Below are positions 24,001-34,211 of a DNA stretch of 34,659 nucleotides, piece by piece. The position numbers were made by a program, and so were the translations under genes. The DNA is taken from NCBI GenBank assembly GCA_027487435.1, contig JAIYDP010000210.1:1-34659 (forward strand). The letters run 5' to 3'. The stretch's first letter is position 1, and every line of letters begins with the position of its first letter. The notes under the pieces are model-generated. The model had not been told where the DNA came from and did no database searches. It saw only the letters and a list, made by a program, of their open reading frames with translations. Source of the DNA: Verrucomicrobiaceae bacterium. GTDB taxonomy: Bacteria; Verrucomicrobiota; Verrucomicrobiia; Verrucomicrobiales; Akkermansiaceae.

Positions 24001-27000
24001 TTCGCGTCTTCAACGGCTCGTATTGTTAACGGGGGTGCACCACCGGAGGCTGACGTCCAAGAGGTCGCCAGATTTGTTTGTGAGTGGCTTGTGGTCGGGA
24101 AATTCTCCATTGCCCACGACCACTTTCGCCGGCCATTCAGATTTAGACCATCACAGCAAGTGCAGGTCCATGAAGTCACTGCTTTCGGCGACATCGCTCT
24201 CACTCGTTTTTCTGCATTGTTGTCAACACTTCCGCAACCCGAACTAGAAAATTCTGTCGTGTGCAAACTTCAGAGAGAAATGGACCAACTTGAAGCATCT
24301 GAGCTCCACAAGCTCCTTCGAACACTTTTTCAAGTTTGTGTCGAACTCGCAACTGTTCGCGCGGACTCCTGCGGCGATCGAGCTTGTGCAAAAATTGTAT
24401 CTGTTGCTGAAGATCTTCGCCTCATGGGTCCCCTTCCACCCACTCTGCGAGAGCTACCGCTGGAAGCTGTTGCTTCCATCAGCCGCATAGCACTTCAGCT
24501 TCGGGCCCGAAAAGATGCTGACGACAGATTTGCATTTCTCGGCAGCGAATGGAATATTGCTTTCGATGCTGACACCGAGTCAAAGTTTAGGGAATCCCTG
24601 CAGCATCTTGATGGCGAACAAGGATTGAGGCTTGCGCGCCGATTGGCAGATCTTCTTCAAAGCGATGAAACTCTTCGATATGTGAAGAGGCACCCGCAGG
24701 ACTCCCTTCTACGTGCTGTTGAGTCAAATGCAGCGATGATGGGCGATTCACGTGCCAGTAACGCAGTGGCAGTGTCGCTCTCTCATGACGATATGACGTG
24801 GATGCGTCAAACTCTTCGAGCGGAAGCGAAAGGAAAGCATATTGGAGCCGTCCTTCGGCTTTTGCAACGTCGCTGCGGGGATATTCTTGTGCACATGAAG
24901 AGAGAAGTTGATGAGGCTGGGAAATTTTTTGAAGACTTTGTGCCCGACACGGGAGCGGATTCCATTCTCATGGCGACAACAGAGTGTCTCTCCGCTGTTT
25001 CCGATGAGGTCTCGGTAGATTTGTTGGCAGGAGACAGAATTCTTCAGCTTGACGAAGAGAACGAAGTTTTAAGCTTATGGCCGCTCCCTAATGACGAAAA
25101 TCAAACAAGGACGGTCAGAGTTGAGTTTTGGATCGGTGATGACGATGAAGCGCTGCCAATTGAAGTTCCTCCGACTCAAACACTTGAGGCCCTTTTAGCT
25201 CACAGCTCAATCAAGAGATACATCAAATTGTCTAGAGTTGAATTCATACCTCCTCTTTCGCTTCTTCGTCTCGTCCTAAACGACTCCGGGACAATAACGC
25301 GACATCCGATTTCTGACCTCTCTCGCCAAGTCGGGCAGTCAGGCGGGAAGTTTGAAATATGCGGGTCCTATCTGTTCGCTCGCATTGACTTTAAACCTCA
25401 TGTCCTTGCTGAATCGATCAACGTGGGTCCCTTACCACTTTTTCAGCCAGTGACTCCATTGTCTCTGGTTCGATCCTTGAGAGAAGCGGGTTGTTCTCGA
25501 TCTGAATTCGCTCATACGCTCGTTGTCAGTGCCCTAAATGGCAGAGATGCAGGCACCTTTGAAGCCGAGAGCAAAATCCTGCTCCCCAGTACACTTCTGA
25601 ACCATCATCTCAATGTCGTTGTTGCGACTGTTCGAGTCAATGTCTCCATCAAGATTCTTTCAAGAGACAGCAGGCTTCTTCGTGAAGCATCCGACATGAT
25701 GATTCTCCCAACGTATGCTCCATCGCTTCCTTCGTTATCGAAACCTGCACTTGGACTTTGCGATCAAAGTCTTGGTGATGTGTTGATCCAGTCCACAAAT
25801 TTGCAGCAGTTGGACGATGGAAGCTATGTGGTAGACGGATTCAGCGAAGTTTGTTTTGAGTTTCTTGCTGACGGCGACGTCTTGGTCGAGGTGTTTTTCT
25901 GGGAAAGGGGAGGAAGCACGGAGGCAGAGAGAGTACGAATGAATAGCAGGGTGAGTGGTTCAGAAATTTTGCGGGCCGCAGGTGATGCTCTTAAAGGGCG
26001 GACAGGACTGGTTTGGATAGAGAGGCGGGGCGAGGAGAGTCCTGTCACTTCAGACGGAGTGGTTGACCTTGTGAACGGGGATTTTATTATCTTCGAGCGT
26101 GCCGCCAACGACATGGACGCTGATAATGATGTCTCTGTTCGTGAGGAGTGCGGCGATGTTTCAGTGTTCTTGCTGCAAAGGGGGCATGATGAAGTAGTGG
26201 ACGGAGTGTTGTCCACAGCACCCTATGGAAAAGAGGAGGCCAAGCAGGCAGTAGCCTCGCTGTTGGGGGTAGGCAATTATGCTATTATGAGTTTGTATGT
26301 TGAACGGGACGGCTCCTCCATAGAGGTTTGTGAGGAAGAGAAGTTTCTATTTAAGAACGAGGACCTTGTAGTGTACGACCTTGCTTCCTCTCTAAAAGTG
26401 TACTTCTTACAGTGTGGCAGCGAAGACGTGGAAGAAGGCGATGTACCCTCTCGGAAACTGTCGACGGCTGATGCGAAACGATCAGTTGTGAATTCTGTCA
26501 AAGGCCTTATGCAAGAAGATATTGCGTATGTGCGAGTTGAGAGGGGGGGGCAGTTGCAGGACGTGGACAATGTCGAATTGGACGAAGGGGACGTGCTCGT
26601 TTACGATGTTTTTGTCAACTTGGTTCTGGAAGACGTCGATCAAAGCATGCGGGCAAATGCAATGTTTGCGGCACATGCGACTGCGGAGAGCCTGAGGCGC
26701 TTGGCCCTTCAGACGTGGGGATATTCCTTCGATTCTCGTGAAGTTGTTGTCGACGAGCAAACAATCAGAGAGGAGCAAGAGGTCATATTGTCCAATGGGA
26801 CAATTGTCAAGTTTTCCCCTTGTAGTGCCTCTTGCTTGGCGTTCTAACAGCCACAGTACCTTTTCACTTCCAAGTTGTCATCTTGGGCCAGACCAAGCTC
26901 GTTTCTGTCCCACCCTTTCTTTCGCTCAGCGCCGTCAAGTGCCGCCTTGTAATTCAGGTTACTCTTTCCCTCACCCTTGCAGCAAAGTGAATTCGCTGTC

Positions 27001-27483
27001 CCACTTAGTTTCGAGCTGGACCTCACGTCTTTTACGCAGCTTTTGCCATTTCTTGAGGGCGCTACCCCAGTTGCGATATTGGGCGCCAGTGCCATGGCTT
27101 CATCTGTTCGTCGTTTTTTCACATCACTCAAGGCCACGCTTGAAGAAGACATTGATTCTCCTGTTCTTGTTGCTAAGCGAACTGACTTGACATCAGAAAG
27201 TGATGGCTCTCGCGGAACCGATTGCGGGATGGGCGGTGAAGGAATGTTTGTTCTCTTTTCTCGTCGACTTGGCAACCTAGTTGCAGTAGTCCTTGATATA
27301 GGAGTGTCTGGACAGCGGCTTGAACATGAATTTGCAAAGGAGTACGGTGTCGAGATGACATCGCTTGCTCTCCGGCAAAGGTTTCGAATACACGGCCAGA
27401 AGGTCCTCAAAGCGGCGTTGAAGAGTGAGCAAGTTGTGGATCTGAAGAAGATCTCGGGCGGAAAGGCTGTTTTTGAGGCTTGA
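9100..27483 (+). CDS. Giant RNF213 (mysterin)-like AAA+ ATPase with N-terminal PDZ-like and C-terminal beta-grasp repeats
   Basis: Eight exons: 9100-11195, 11232-11628, 11660-12012, 12048-16377, 16461-17258, 17293-26821, 26857-26957 and 26983-27483. Introns are 36, 31, 35, 83, 34, 35 and 25 nt, all in phase. The product is about 6034 residues (human RNF213 is about 5200). Residues 5-605 hold PDZ-like repeats, then helices. An AAA2-type P-loop is GPRTGKS (Lys 2029). AAA3 has GDTGVGKT (Lys 2392) and FVDEANT (Asp 2645, Glu 2646). AAA4 has SGPPGCSKT (Lys 2928) and VVFLDEAGL (Asp 3000, Glu 3001). The AAA4 stretch with FNYQCSEDST, ILANNTLDAAKTNR and PLPFLNRFEKY matches RNF213 closely. RNF213 proteins are ring-shaped, dynein-like ATPases with ubiquitin ligase activity on lipid droplets and intracellular bacteria. 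I see no RING or RZ finger cysteine cluster. The start is the first in-frame ATG; the acceptor at 26856 could instead be 26850. Confidence 0.85.
9115..10900 (+). repeat. About six PDZ-like repeats at the N-terminus of the giant protein
   Basis: Units of roughly 80-100 residues begin with a phi-G-phi segment like the PDZ ligand loop (DLGLQLLF, FIGLVLEE, SIGLELEI, WLGLSLET, RLGISLRF, and a weaker RGIRIKF). Each continues with a patch ending in GD plus a hydrophobic Asn-containing turn (EGDTINFVND, AGDEVRSINGQ, VGDVINRLCGQ, VNDVIKRVND, DGDALVDVNG). Several units share SEW or SKW near position 55. PDZ domains bind C-terminal peptides. The fold is inferred from the motif pattern and repeat length; unit boundaries are approximate. 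Confidence 0.7.
16378..16460 (+). other. 83-nt intron splitting the AAA3 Walker A motif
   Basis: The donor follows the Lys codon of GDTGVGK, and the acceptor (CTGAACTCACTAG) restores Thr and then ETLRVYAHL. Phase 0 on both sides, with a stop inside if unspliced. It is more than twice the usual intron length of this locus. Confidence 0.9.
25110..26820 (+). repeat. C-terminal tandem ubiquitin-like (beta-grasp) repeats of the giant protein
   Basis: Residues about 5264-5834 contain at least four and perhaps six units of about 75-90 residues. The clearest units (about 25855, 26152, 26389 and 26614) follow one pattern: an opening strand such as VSVFLLQRG or LKVYFLQCG, a helix with EAKQAV or DAKRSV, a strand ending VER or IER with Gly, and a closing DLVNGDFIIFE, FKNEDLVVYD, LDEGDVLVYD or LSNGTIVKF. 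This order (beta, helix, beta, turn, beta) resembles ubiquitin-like or PB1/TGS folds. No C-terminal Gly-Gly is present. The fold is inferred; the repetition is visible directly. Confidence 0.65.
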
Positions 27484-27785
27484 GAAGATGACGGTGCTAA
27501 ATTGTAAAGTCTGCTGTTTTTAAGTCTCAGTGGGGGTCATTTTGTATGACAAGTGGATGGCCGGACCATGTTGTGACACAATCTTAGGGTCACGGGTGTC
27601 ACGTCGCCCTGAAACACTGGTCTCTAAATTCCAAGCTAAGCAGTCACTGTTGGGCATCAAATGCAGCAGGAAGCGAAGACAAGACTAGAAACGAAGGGAA
27701 GCGAGGAGACGAGGAGCGACGAAGACTCCTTGGATCCACAAACCGTCTTCAGTGCCTCTTCATATCTCCCGAAAATAGGCAGTCA
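27484..27785. other. Intergenic region, no gene recognised
   Basis: These 302 bp separate the giant gene from the subtilase. A purine-rich stretch (about 27662-27730) contains an ATG at 27661 in a different frame from the subtilase. I could not join it to the subtilase start by a phase-consistent intron. Probably 3' UTR, promoter and 5' UTR. Confidence 0.6.
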
Positions 27786-30700
27786 ATGCAGCGATCACGA
27801 CTTGCGAAGATCTTCGCTTCACTGGCGCTTCTCTGCGCCGCCGTGGCCTTGATTGTGGTGAAAACAAGGGAGGCTGATGAGCAGTCGTCTCTGCTGTCGT
27901 CTTTATTTTCGACAACATCGTCTGAAGCTCGCGTCGAGGTAAAGCGATCTGTGTCCAACGGAAAGCGCTACATTGTCTCCTTTGATCCGTCGCTTTCGAC
28001 TGGATTTCTTCAAGACGCAGCAGCGCAGCTTCGTTCCTTGGAATGGTTTTCGTTTGGCCTCGTTAAAGCTGTTATTGTAGACGGCGCCGACGTGGAGAAA
28101 GTTGTTGCAGTGTTGAAGAACTCCAAAGTTTCTTCTGGAGTGAGTATCAACGATTTGGTTATCGCCATTGAAGAAGATACGATGTTCGATTCAATTCGCT
28201 TCATTTTGACCAAGCAGTATTGAGATCGACCAACCCTTGTCCATTCCCGGTCGATATCCGAATGCATGGGGCATCGATCGCATTAATCAGCGGAACCTAC
28301 CACTCGACGACAACAGCGCCATGGTCGGTGACGGCACTGGCGTTAATGTTTATGTCATTGATTCTGGCATCCTCACAACCCATCAAGAGTTTGGGGGACG
28401 TGTTCGGCCCGGTTATTCAGCTATTGGCAACGAGAACGATTGGGTTGACTGCAATGGGCACGGCACACATGCCTCAGGGACAATAGGTTCATCAGAGGTT
28501 GGCTTGTTCTGATCTATGAGGGGGATCCACTGTCGGCGTTGCCCCCAACGTCAATCTTATCCCCGTGCGCGTGTTTGGCTGCGAAGGTGGTAGTCCTACG
28601 TCAGTAATTATACGAGGTATTCAGTGGGTCGCGAACAATGTTGTCCATCCAGCCATTGTCTCCATGTCGTTGGGAGGACCTGTAAGTGTTGCTTTAGATA
28701 GTGCTGTCAAAAGTTTGCAAGCGATGTTCGAGAACTGAAGCACCAGGTTTGCTAGATCTCGGCGTCACCGTGGTCGTCTCTGCAGGAAACAGCAATAAGG
28801 ACGCATGTCAGAGTTCTCCTGCCCGCTACCAGGGCTCCATCACTGTCGGCGCTTCAGATATCACAGACTTATATGCCTCGTTCTCTAACTACGGACCCTG
28901 TGTCGATATCTTCGCACCAGGCGTGGGCATCAACTCGTCAGTTTCTTCGTCAAACGTCGCCTACAATGTTTACAGCGGCACGTCAATGGCAGCTCCTCAC
29001 GTTGCAGGTAGAGTTCCCTCATTATTATTTTTCTTTCAGACTGTCGTTTTCATGTCATCAACTGACAGTGCTCCAGGTGTAGCTGCACTCTATGTGCAGG
29101 CACATCCTCTTGCAGCCCCTTCCGTTGTCGCTGATGCAATTGCCTGCGCCTCAACCAAAGGAGTTGTAAAAGGAGAGCGCAATCTGCCAACTTCTCGCGA
29201 CCTCTTGCACAGCATCTTTGCCAACTGCAGTCATGATTTCCCTCTCCGTCCGGTTCCCGCGGTGGGCTTTCCTCGTCTTGACGTCACCTATGCTACTTTC
29301 AATGGGTCTTTTGGACCAGGGGACACGATCCATTATCTACCGGTCAATTTTGGACGCGATGTGGCAAATGGATCTACAATCCAAGTTATTCTGACAGTCC
29401 CTTCGAACGCTGACTTTGATATCCGCCTTTATGCGTATGATTTCTCAAGAGGAGGGATCACTGATACCCTTGCTGCATCCGAGACTGAGGCAACCCCCGA
29501 GTTGTTCCAATTTGTAACTACCGACAACTCCAATGTTTACGTCGTCGTTGTTAGCCGCTACTTGGGCGAGGGGAAGTACTTTGCTGAGATCGGCGTAAAG
29601 CTTGCACCAGAGATACTTCCTCCCCCCAGGGTTGTTGGACACACAAGTTCACTGGACAGGCTGCTGACTTCAGATTCCAATCCTGAGGCAACACACCCAC
29701 TTTTTGGCGCGACTACCCCCCAGCCAGGCCAGATTGTGCAGGCTTTTCTTCTTTCCATCGGTACCTTTGACCTAACGTTGGAAGGTCTAGCAAATGACGG
29801 AGTGACTTGGACAATTCTTGACTCTTGTACAGCGCCCCCCGATGTCATCCGATTCGTTACTTTTGGCGTGTCTTTGCCTCAGCCGGTGCGGCTGAAGGCA
29901 ACCCATCGTTCTGGAATTCATCTTTATACCCTGTTCTGGTCTCTTGTTTCTGCAATTGATCCGAGTACGGACACCCCGTCTCCAACTATAGCGCAAACAT
30001 CGCTCGCCCTCGAGTCATCAACTCCAATCGAATCGTCTTCGTCACAGGCTCCCTCCACATCAGCCTCGTCGTCGACTTCCGTCGGCTCTTCGACTCCGGC
30101 TCAAACGTCAAGTCCGGCTGGGTCGCCGCCACCGAACGGATCATCGCCGTTGCCGTTGCCTCCTATTGGCTCTTCACCTTCCAGTAATCAACCGTCTCCT
30201 TCAGTTCTCGTTGTTCTTTCGGGCTATCTGAATCGAACCGGGGATGAGATGACCTTCTCAGTAATGGAGGGACAGTGGGTGCCTGGTCAAACGTACTTTG
30301 ATGCAAATCTGGAAAGCTCTGCTGAATCTAATGTTGATTTCAATTTGCAATTTCGATATGGAACCGACATTCTACAATGGTTTACTGCCAATTTGAGCAG
30401 CTCGAAGGGACTGAACAAAAGCATCACATTTTTCAGTCCATTTAGCACTGATGCTGTTCAATTCCGTTTCGTGGTCACATCTCAACGCGGGGCTGCCAGC
30501 TTTAGTTTGAATTATTCCATTTATCTTAATCCCAACGCCCCACCTATCTTGAGTCCGATTGGGAGCGTCTTTCTTGAGCCCATAGCCTCTTTCGTTGCGC
30601 CTACGCATGTTCTTGCTTCTGATGTTTTGACCAATGCGGGCCAGAGCATTGTTTTCCCTCTAATGGGTGGAGCAGTATTTCTCGGACGTGTTGCTTTCAA

Positions 30701-33620
30701 CCTCACCCTCATTGGGCCCATTGATGCTGACTTTGCTATTGTTTTATATGCTAGGCCCGACATGTCCGCTGTTCCAATACCCCTGCAGAGGGCTGACGGC
30801 CCATCAGCAACTGAGAAGCTGGTTGTGAGAATGCCGTTCCAATCAGTGCCCATGTCCTACGAAGTCCTCATTATTTCAAACTCGGGCAACGGCTCTTTTG
30901 AATTGCACGGCCAAGTGCAGCCTGTCCAACCTTCGGACGCTAACCCTGCTATCCTTGACGCGGCTTTGACATCTCAAGGTTCATCACTCATTGTTCCTCT
31001 TCGAAATGGTCAGAATATTCCAGGAGGATCCCTTTTCAACGCGCGATTGAATGGGCCAATCAACTCTGATTTTGACATCAGTCTCGAATTTGTAGTTCAG
31101 ACTGACCCCGTCTCCATTTTCACCGCAGCTATTGGAGGAACTCGATCGTCGAATGAGTCACTTGACTTTTTGTCACCGTTTGGAAACTATCCCGTCTCTT
31201 TTCGCCTCCGTATCTCTTCCTACCGAGGAACCGGTAGCTTTACTCTCTACTTTGCAGTTCAGACACCCCACGATCACCCCGCCGTGTTCTTGCCATCACC
31301 TTTTCTACAACCTGCTGTACCCGTTTTGCCTCCAGCGACTGCTTGGGTTCATTTTGACTCCAGTATTGACCAGGATTCCCAGGTGTATGTACAGCTGAAT
31401 CTCACGGATGCGGAGGGCCCAACTGTCGGCCGCTTTGTATTCGAGCTTGAATTGACTGGCACTCCTTCGCTTCTTGACTTCGACTTAGGGCTCCAGGCGC
31501 GAGTCAGTGGCACGTCCGAATGGTTTACGCTCGGTGCATCTGTTGGAATATCCTCTAATGAGACAATTCTTGTGCGATCACCGTTTGAGACTGGCCTCGG
31601 ACTGCACTATCGCGCAGGAATTGCGGCAGTAGATGGAAAGGGTCATTTCCGTCTGCGGTACCGATGGGAGCGCATATCTTCCGCCCCTTTACAGCAGATG
31701 TTTTCTGGCAATATGTCTGCTGGCGTGGAGCAGATATTTTCGCTGCTTAATGGATTCTTTATTCCTTCGGGTTCTGCATTTGGGCTTTCAATAACGACTG
31801 CCCCATCTGTTCTTACTTTTGACCTCCGGCTTCACTTCAATGCAGCAACAGAACCTAGCACTACTTACACATGTGCAATCGCAGCATCGCCGACTTCAAA
31901 CGAATCTCTGACGTTTGTGTCCCCATTCTTCAAAAACTACGTCTCCTTCTCGGTCAGTGTCACTTCATTCTCTGGGTCCGGACCCTTTTCTGTTTTAGCT
32001 CTCATATCAGTTCCAGACATTGTCGAGCGGCCTGACCCCCCTTCCATCACGACCAGACCAGTCGAATCCCCTGACAGGCCGTTCCAAGATATCGGAAGTG
32101 CCGCTCTCCACGTAGCCAGCTCTCCGCGTGTAAGCTTTGATCTGATCAGCAACACTACGTTTGGGAGGGTCGTGATTGAAGTTGTCACAGAAGGACCTCC
32201 TCCACCTGTCAATTTTGATCTTTACCTGGAGGCCAAAGTGCTCGGGACTTCCGACTGGTTTGTCTTAGATTTGGCAAAGACAAGCAATGCATCAGAGCAT
32301 ATTTTATTGCGGAGCCCTTTTCTCAACCTCCCTCTCACATTTCGCGTCGTTGTTGTCGCCTCTGCTGGCCATGGCGATGTCGTCGTACGTGCAAGGTGGC
32401 AGCAGCTGGTTGATGTTCCTATTTTTGTAACACCTCCACCGGTGACCCCACCTTCGTGGGTAACTGCGCCACCAGTTGGGTCAACAGCCCTTGTGGAGAC
32501 GACACCTTCAATCGGAAGCACGCCTCCTTCCACTACGACATCTCCCACTTTGAGCTCAACACCAACTGGGTCGTTTCCTCATGTGCCTGGGACAACACCC
32601 CCCAGTTCGTTGCTAAATCCAAATGGCTATCAGCTCTTTCGCGGTTCTCTTAATGGTCCATTTGACTCTTTTTTGCAACCTTTTGGCCCACTTCCGGGAA
32701 ATTCTGTTGTGTACGCGGCCCTGGAGGGCCCCAGCGAGGAAAGGGTCGATTTTGATCTATTCCTAGAGGAAATGAGCATTGCAGGGTGGATTGAACGAGC
32801 ACGTTCGAGTGGAGCACATACGTTTGAATCGCTGCGATGGAGCGTTCCTGCGAATGCAACTATTGGGCCTCTCCGCTTTAGAGTTTTCTGCTTTGTAGGG
32901 GCAGGGCGCTTTGATCTAGCAGTTCGCATAGATTTACCAATCCAAAGCGGCGCGCCTGTTCCATTGATTCAACATTTCGAGGGCGACTTCGATGCGGTGC
33001 AGCGCGCCAACTCATTTGTCATTGCGCATGGCGACAGAATTAGCGCAAATCACGTCATCCTTGTCGAAATGTCTGGCCCGCCCAGGTCAGACTTCGACAT
33101 CTACCTTGAAGCTCAAAGCCAGCAGCTTGGGGTCTGGACGGTTGTGCGATCTTCGACCTCTGATGGATCCAATGAATCGATTGCGTACAGAACTATTGCT
33201 GAAGCTGTGTTGTATCAAGTCCGTATCGTCGCGTTTCGATCCGGAGGACACTTTGCATTAGCCGTTACTGTGATTGCGCCAATGAAAACGGCACAAGCAA
33301 GGCGGTTGCTGCAGTCTCCAAGCGAAGGTTACGACAAGGAGATTGTGTTCGAAAATGTCCTTCAAACAGAGCGCGCAGTCACCCTTCCTCAAGCTGCCCC
33401 GTCAACGTGGCACGCTTTTGAAGTGAAGGGAGCGGGAGGAATGATGATAGATGGCGTCATGGAGACTTTTGACGAAGGAGTATGGCATCAGACAGGACTC
33501 CTGCAAGAGGGTCGCATTCAGTTTCGAGAGGGAAACCGTAAGAATTTGAGAAGACTTGTTCTCAACAATCATTCTGGGCAAAGTGTTCGCATCAAAGTTC
33601 TCAAAGTGTCCACGAACTAA
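27786..33620 (+). CDS. Subtilisin-like serine protease (S8, proteinase K type) with PPC-like domain array
   Basis: Exons: 27786-28183, 28218-28486, 28521-28712, 28747-29007 and 29077-33620; introns of 34, 34, 34 and 69 nt; about 1887 residues. ATG 27786 starts a signal or anchor segment (IFASLALLCAAVALIVV). An I9-type inhibitory propeptide follows (KRYIVSFDPSLS to INDLVIAIEEDT). The catalytic domain begins WGIDRINQRNLP. The triad is Asp 181 (YVIDSGI), His 214 (NGHGTHASGT) and Ser 366 (GTSMAAPHVAG), and the oxyanion Asn lies in VVVSAGN. Splicing restores TIGGSTVGVAP, AVKSLLDLGV and HVAGVAALY exactly as in the family, so the enzyme should be active after propeptide removal. It is probably secreted or surface-bound and digests extracellular protein. 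The long C-terminal part holds repeated beta domains and two Ser/Thr/Pro-rich, likely O-glycosylated linkers. Confidence 0.93.
29008..29076 (+). other. 69-nt in-frame intron just after the subtilase active-site serine block
   Basis: GT-AG intron between HVAG and VAALY. Its length is a multiple of three and it has no in-frame stop, so retention would insert 23 residues into the helix that carries the catalytic Ser. The family consensus (HVAGVAAL) shows that it must be removed to give a normal enzyme. Confidence 0.85.
29250..33300 (+). repeat. Array of about ten PPC-like beta-sandwich repeats in the subtilase
   Basis: Units of about 105-130 residues recur. The central motif is [SVLN]-D-F-[DN]-[IL]-x-L: ADFDIRLYA, VDFNLQFRY, ADFAIVLYA, SDFDISLEF, LDFDLGLQA, LTFDLRLHF, VNFDLYLEA, VDFDLFLEE and SDFDIYLEA, with one weaker copy. 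About 35 residues later many units show SNESLxFxSPF or a close variant, then a strand with S-x-x-G-x-G-x-F. This resembles the prepeptidase C-terminal (PPC) domain of secreted bacterial proteases. Two linkers rich in Ser, Thr and Pro (about 29955-30190 and 32420-32620) divide the array. Confidence 0.8.
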
Positions 33621-33866
33621 TCGAGATGTCAAACTGACTAGTACAGAGAAGGAACCCATCTGTTTAGAGATATCATGATTGCACTGCTCTTTTGTTTTCC
33701 TGTTTCGTGTTCTTTTCTTTTGTCTAGCTTCACCCGCAGGCTTTCTAGCTTTAACTGAAGTCTCTTGAGCTTTCTTTGATATATCTTTAACTCTCTCTTG
33801 TTTTTCTGGAGGATGAGAAACCACTCCAAGTTACGAATTCGTTAAAAATGAGTTCATGATTCAAAA

Positions 33867-34140
33867 ATGGCAACATTTCAGAGAGTTTTAGCGTTTAGGG
33901 TTAATTCAGAGGTGCAGCAGCATCCGGCTCGAACGGCACGATGGATCATAGTTCCGGATAATCTTCGAGGTAGAGATCGAGAGCCTTAAGCTCACTGACG
34001 TCTCGTTACGACTTCCAGCTGTCGTAGTCAGATCCCCAACCGTCCCACCTATTGAGGAATCGGATGGCTTGCAGGGAGCGACGACGACCTTGAAATTTGT
34101 GTTTGACAACGACAAAGTACTCACTGTGTTTACGTATTAG
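33867..34140 (+). CDS. Small two-exon hypothetical protein (77 aa)
   Basis: Not recognised. Exons 33867-33911 and 33952-34140 join in phase 0 through a 40-nt GT-AG intron. The product begins MATFQRVLAFRVNSE and continues FRIIFEVEIESLKLTD, ending DNDKVLTVFTY. Alternating hydrophobic residues suggest a small beta-rich domain. The unspliced frame has a stop before exon 2, and exon 2 is open for 62 codons with coding-like composition. It lies 246 bp after the subtilase. Either an independent small gene or the last exons of a gene whose 5' part I missed. Confidence 0.45.
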
Positions 34141-34211
34141 AAAAATCCAAAGGCGTTTGTTTTAGACTCTCATAATCCTCGAATTTTTATTTGATTTATC
34201 AGAATTACATA
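34141..34211. other. AT-rich spacer between convergent reading frames
   Basis: A short AT-rich stretch between the small plus-strand gene and the possible minus-strand exon. No feature seen. Confidence 0.4.

Noticed and set aside
27661..27852. Alternative upstream start (ATG 27661) for the subtilase
   Set aside because: It is in another frame, and no GT-AG intron joins it in phase to the signal peptide at 27786.
2700..33000. CRISPR arrays, insertion sequences, tRNA or rRNA genes
   Set aside because: I looked for spaced direct repeats, transposase motifs and conserved RNA cores by eye and saw none. A tRNAscan or Rfam search would be decisive for RNA genes.
33402..33829. Lys-rich minus-strand frames after the subtilase (for example MVSHPPEKQERVKD)
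   Set aside because: One frame runs into the antisense of the subtilase tail, the other stops after 63 codons. The Lys richness reflects T-rich plus-strand DNA, and no phase-consistent exon chain was found.
33889..33905. Telomere-like TTTAGGG next to TTAATTC
   Set aside because: It is a single copy with no tandem array, and it falls inside the first exon of the small gene.
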